The notes under the pieces: model-generated
The model's input: only the letters and a program-made list of their open reading frames with translations
Told to the model about the DNA's origin: nothing
The model's database searches: none
Source of the DNA: Pseudomonadota bacterium
GTDB taxonomy: Bacteria > Pseudomonadota > Gammaproteobacteria > Burkholderiales > Thiobacillaceae
NCBI GenBank assembly: GCA_021847385.1
Contig: JAJZTV010000018.1
Location: 1-16,883, forward strand
Length of the DNA stretch: 16,883 nucleotides
Reading direction: 5' to 3'
In this document: one piece after another, positions 14,979 to 16,883 of the stretch
Layout: every line of letters begins with the position of its first letter
Numbering within the stretch: position 1 is the first letter of the stretch
Made by a program: the position numbers and the translations under genes

Positions 14979-15632
14979 ATGGATCCGCTACTTGGCACGA
15001 TCATGATTTGGCCCATGAATTGGGCACCCGTGGACTGGGCAATCTGCAACGGGGCACCCGTCCCAGTCAATCAAAATCAAGCGCTGTATTCCTTGCTCGG
15101 CAATAACTTCGGCGGCGATCAGACGGCCTTCAACCTGCCCAATCTGAGCGGCAATGTCCCGATCGGCATGTCGCAGATGTTCCCGCTCGGCAGCAAAGGC
15201 GGTTCGCTCGCGGCGACGGGCACGCTGAATGGCGGTGGCGTTGCAAGCATCGGCGTCGACAACCTGCCGGCACACAACCATACCGCGACCTTCACCCCAT
15301 CCGGCGGCAGCGCCAGTGTGGAAATCGCGATTCCGGCCAGCACCGCTGCCGGCGACAGCAACACCCCGAGCAACACTGCGGTGCCCGGCATGCCGCCGAA
15401 CATAGGGCCGAACCAGATAAAGGTCTACAACTCCGGCACGCCCAACACCACGCTGAAGCCGTTCTCGATCTCGGTGCCCGGTGGCGGCGGCACGGTCGCA
15501 GTCGCCACTACCGGCAAGGGACAACCGTTGCCGGTCAATGTGGCCGTCCCGTATGCGATCAATGTCATACAGCCGTATCAAGTCGTGAACTACATCATCT
15601 GCACCAACGGTATTTACCCGACTCGGCCCTGA
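14979..15632 (+). CDS. phage tail-collar domain protein (microcystin-dependent-protein family)
   Basis: The family takes its names from the phage tail fibre collar domain and from MdpB-like bacterial proteins. The 217-residue product opens with the tail-collar domain (about 5-62): LGTIMIWPMNWAPVDWAICN, then GGDQTAFNLPNLSGNVPIG. The conserved NLPAHNH is at 95-101 and the characteristic ending PYQVVNYIICTNGIYP at 199-214. The middle is Gly/Pro/Thr-rich and probably beta-structured. There is no signal peptide or membrane segment. No other phage structural, lysis, integrase or capsid genes lie nearby, so this is not an obvious prophage remnant. Bacterial homologues often occur in tandem sets, and here there is a single copy. 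The neighbours downstream on the same strand suggest a small operon. Physiological role is unknown. Confidence 0.88.
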   Translation: MDPLLGTIMIWPMNWAPVDWAICNGAPVPVNQNQALYSLLGNNFGGDQTAFNLPNLSGNVPIGMSQMFPLGSKGGSLAATGTLNGGGVASIGVDNLPAHNHTATFTPSGGSASVEIAIPASTAAGDSNTPSNTAVPGMPPNIGPNQIKVYNSGTPNTTLKPFSISVPGGGGTVAVATTGKGQPLPVNVAVPYAINVIQPYQVVNYIICTNGIYPTRP

Positions 15633-15635
15633 CGG

Positions 15636-15671
15636 GCTGGCTGCCGTCCCATCGTCGGGGCGGCAGCCGGG
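15636..15671 (+). terminator. strong intergenic hairpin, no T tract
   Basis: Arms 15636-15650 and 15657-15671 pair over 15 positions, including two G-U pairs, around the loop ATCGTC. The core is GGCTGCCGTCCC against GGGGCGGCAGCC. It starts four bases after the tail-collar stop codon and ends 17 bases before the next ATG. With no T run it may be a partial terminator or mRNA stabiliser that sets the ratio of the two products. Confidence 0.6.
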
Positions 15672-15688
15672 CAGAACGCGAGAAAGCC

Positions 15689-16009
15689 ATGTTGGACAAA
15701 TTGACCTGCGCCGACGTGCTGCCAGCCCTGAACCAGGTCTGGCGGCTGACCGACAGCGAGGGTACCGCCGTCGAGTTAGTGCTGATCCAGGCGGCCGAGC
15801 GGCCCCAAGCCTATGCCGTTGGGATTTCCCGACGCATGCCGTTTTTCATGGCCTTTCGCGGCCCCAGGTGGCCGGAAATCCCGCAAGGCCTGTACATCCT
15901 GGAGCACGAGGCGGTAGGCAAGCTGGATCAGGTCTTGGTCACGCCGTTGCACATGCCATACATGGCAAACCAAACAGACGTGCGGCATTATCAAATTGGG
16001 TTCGCTTGA
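15689..16009 (+). CDS. small DUF6916-like protein
   Basis: This 106-residue protein has no signal peptide, cysteine cluster or catalytic motif. It contains FFMAFRGP (52-59), IPQGLYILEHEAVGKLDQVLVTP (about 64-86) and a C-terminal YQIGFA. This resembles the small family labelled DUF6916, whose members share an FRGP...PQG-Y-LEH-LG pattern and a closing beta strand. The assignment is from memory of the pattern and was not searched. Such genes are often found next to tail-collar genes, as here. It is likely a compact beta-sandwich partner or accessory of the tail-collar protein. The start at 15689 has GAGAAAG just upstream and follows a strong hairpin. Confidence 0.7.
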   Translation: MLDKLTCADVLPALNQVWRLTDSEGTAVELVLIQAAERPQAYAVGISRRMPFFMAFRGPRWPEIPQGLYILEHEAVGKLDQVLVTPLHMPYMANQTDVRHYQIGFA

Positions 16010-16073
16010 TTTTGTAATGAAGCAGAAAAGCCACTAAAAACCGGAACCCGAAACACTCGGGCAGGGAGAAACC

Positions 16074-16883
16074 ATGAACCGATCGAATCGTATCTGGCCG
16101 ACCTTGATCAAGGCCTTGGCGCTGCCCATTACGGCCTTGCTCCTATCCTCGGTGTCTTTGCAGGCCGATGCCGCCGCCGGTTTCACATTCGATGCGGGCA
16201 CGACGGTCACCGGTACCGGAACCAATGCCCTGACCATTAAAAACAACACCTCGAACATCTCGGTAAAACTGACTGCGCCAGCCGGCGCCCAATGGCAGAA
16301 CACCAACGATGCGACCTATGGCCTTACCACAACATTCACCGGCAATTACGGGGTGGCCGATTCGACAACCGGGAGCCTGCCAGCAAGTTCCGTCATTACC
16401 GTGACCGTGGATATCAACAATGACAGCACTTTCGGCGATGCCTTCAAGCTTGCCTCCGTGAAGTTCGGCGATCCCAGCTTCACGGGCGGCAACTACACCT
16501 TCAAGCCGAATGGCTCCGCGACCGGACAGGAGTTGTCCGACCCGGGTACTCTGGGCGCCGTAACAACGTTCACCCCGGGCACGGCTGCGAATTTCGACGG
16601 CATCACCAGCCTGGGCGTCGTTGTGAGCTCGACCGCGACCGCCATCATGCTGGACGATCTGGATATCACCGCGCCGACCACGCCCAGCATCACCTCGGCC
16701 ACCTATGACGCCTCGACCAATGTACTGGCGGTGACCGGCGCCAACATGACCACGGGCGACACCATCGTCGTCGGCAACCTGACCCTGACCGGCCAGGGCG
16801 GCGGCACCTATACGTTGACCTCCGGCAACGTCACGGCGGCGAGCGCGACCAGCTTCTCGGTGACCCTGAACGCCGCCGACCAG
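16074..16883 (+). CDS. secreted beta-rich protein, 5' part only (runs off window)
   Basis: The reading frame is open from ATG 16074 to the end of the window (270 codons, no stop), so the true length is unknown. A good AGGGAG ribosome-binding site precedes it. A Sec signal peptide is clear: basic start MNRSNR, hydrophobic core about residues 11-29, and likely cleavage after ADA (31-33) or AAA (33-35). Residues about 36-200 form a Thr/Gly/Asn-rich, cysteine-free, beta-rich domain. From about residue 203 there is a module beginning PSITSATYDASTNVLAVTG and continuing TLTGQGGGTYTL...SFSVTLNAADQ. This strongly resembles tandem modules of very long bacterial extracellular repeat proteins. It is probably a surface or secreted adhesin-like protein, and the function is inferred. 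Confidence 0.85.
   Translation, partial: MNRSNRIWPTLIKALALPITALLLSSVSLQADAAAGFTFDAGTTVTGTGTNALTIKNNTSNISVKLTAPAGAQWQNTNDATYGLTTTFTGNYGVADSTTGSLPASSVITVTVDINNDSTFGDAFKLASVKFGDPSFTGGNYTFKPNGSATGQELSDPGTLGAVTTFTPGTAANFDGITSLGVVVSSTATAIMLDDLDITAPTTPSITSATYDASTNVLAVTGANMTTGDTIVVGNLTLTGQGGGTYTLTSGNVTAASATSFSVTLNAADQ

Noticed and set aside
14979..15632. Prophage or phage-tail remnant
   Set aside because: Only one phage-like domain is present, and the family is widespread in bacterial genomes outside prophages. No integrase, attachment repeats, capsid or lysis genes were seen.

Overview
The window looks like a chromosomal segment of a GC-rich proteobacterium, most likely a betaproteobacterium. The reasons are the order clpP-clpX-lon followed by tRNA-Val, tRNA-Asp and ppiD (with no hupB between lon and ppiD), the trxB/Smr-domain pair, and the close resemblance of ClpP, ClpX, Lon and TrxB to proteobacterial forms. 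No database search was run, so order, family and genus are left open.

Layout. (1) 14-4479, plus strand: the ATP-dependent proteolysis cluster clpP, clpX and lon, with a sigma-32-like promoter in front of lon. (2) 4499-4758: a hairpin after lon, a probable stable-RNA promoter, tRNA-Val(UAC), tRNA-Asp(GUC) and a textbook intrinsic terminator. (3) 4784-6664: ppiD, an inner-membrane-anchored periplasmic folding factor. (4) 6674-10920, minus strand: a four-gene MacB-type tripartite export system (adaptor, ATPase and two different FtsX/MacB-type permeases), tightly coupled by gaps or overlaps of a few bases. It converges on ppiD through a 14-bp-arm palindrome that contains both stop codons. (5) 10993-11950, plus strand: tadA overlapped by a small L,D-transpeptidase-domain gene with a TTG start. 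(6) 11957-12012: a REP/REPIN-like inverted repeat between convergent genes. (7) 12009-13554, minus strand: an SmrB-like endonuclease gene and trxB. (8) 13771-14790, plus strand: a class I methyltransferase-like gene with a PRMT-like double-E motif. (9) 14979-16883, plus strand: an accessory-looking module of a phage tail-collar/microcystin-dependent-protein homologue, a DUF6916-like small protein, and the 5' part of a secreted beta-rich protein that runs off the window. An AT-rich leader (about 40% GC by hand count) precedes this module.

Functional theme. The left two thirds is mostly housekeeping and quality control: Clp and Lon proteolysis, PpiD folding at the membrane, TadA decoding, SmrB-like collided-ribosome cleavage and TrxB redox. 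The most interesting part is the right end. There a solitary tail-collar protein and its small neighbour sit beside what appears to be the start of a long repeat-containing exported protein, with no other phage genes visible and a PRMT-like methyltransferase just upstream. Whether these form one system is inference.

No gene-free stretch exceeds 300 bases. The longest is 13555-13770, followed by 14791-14978.
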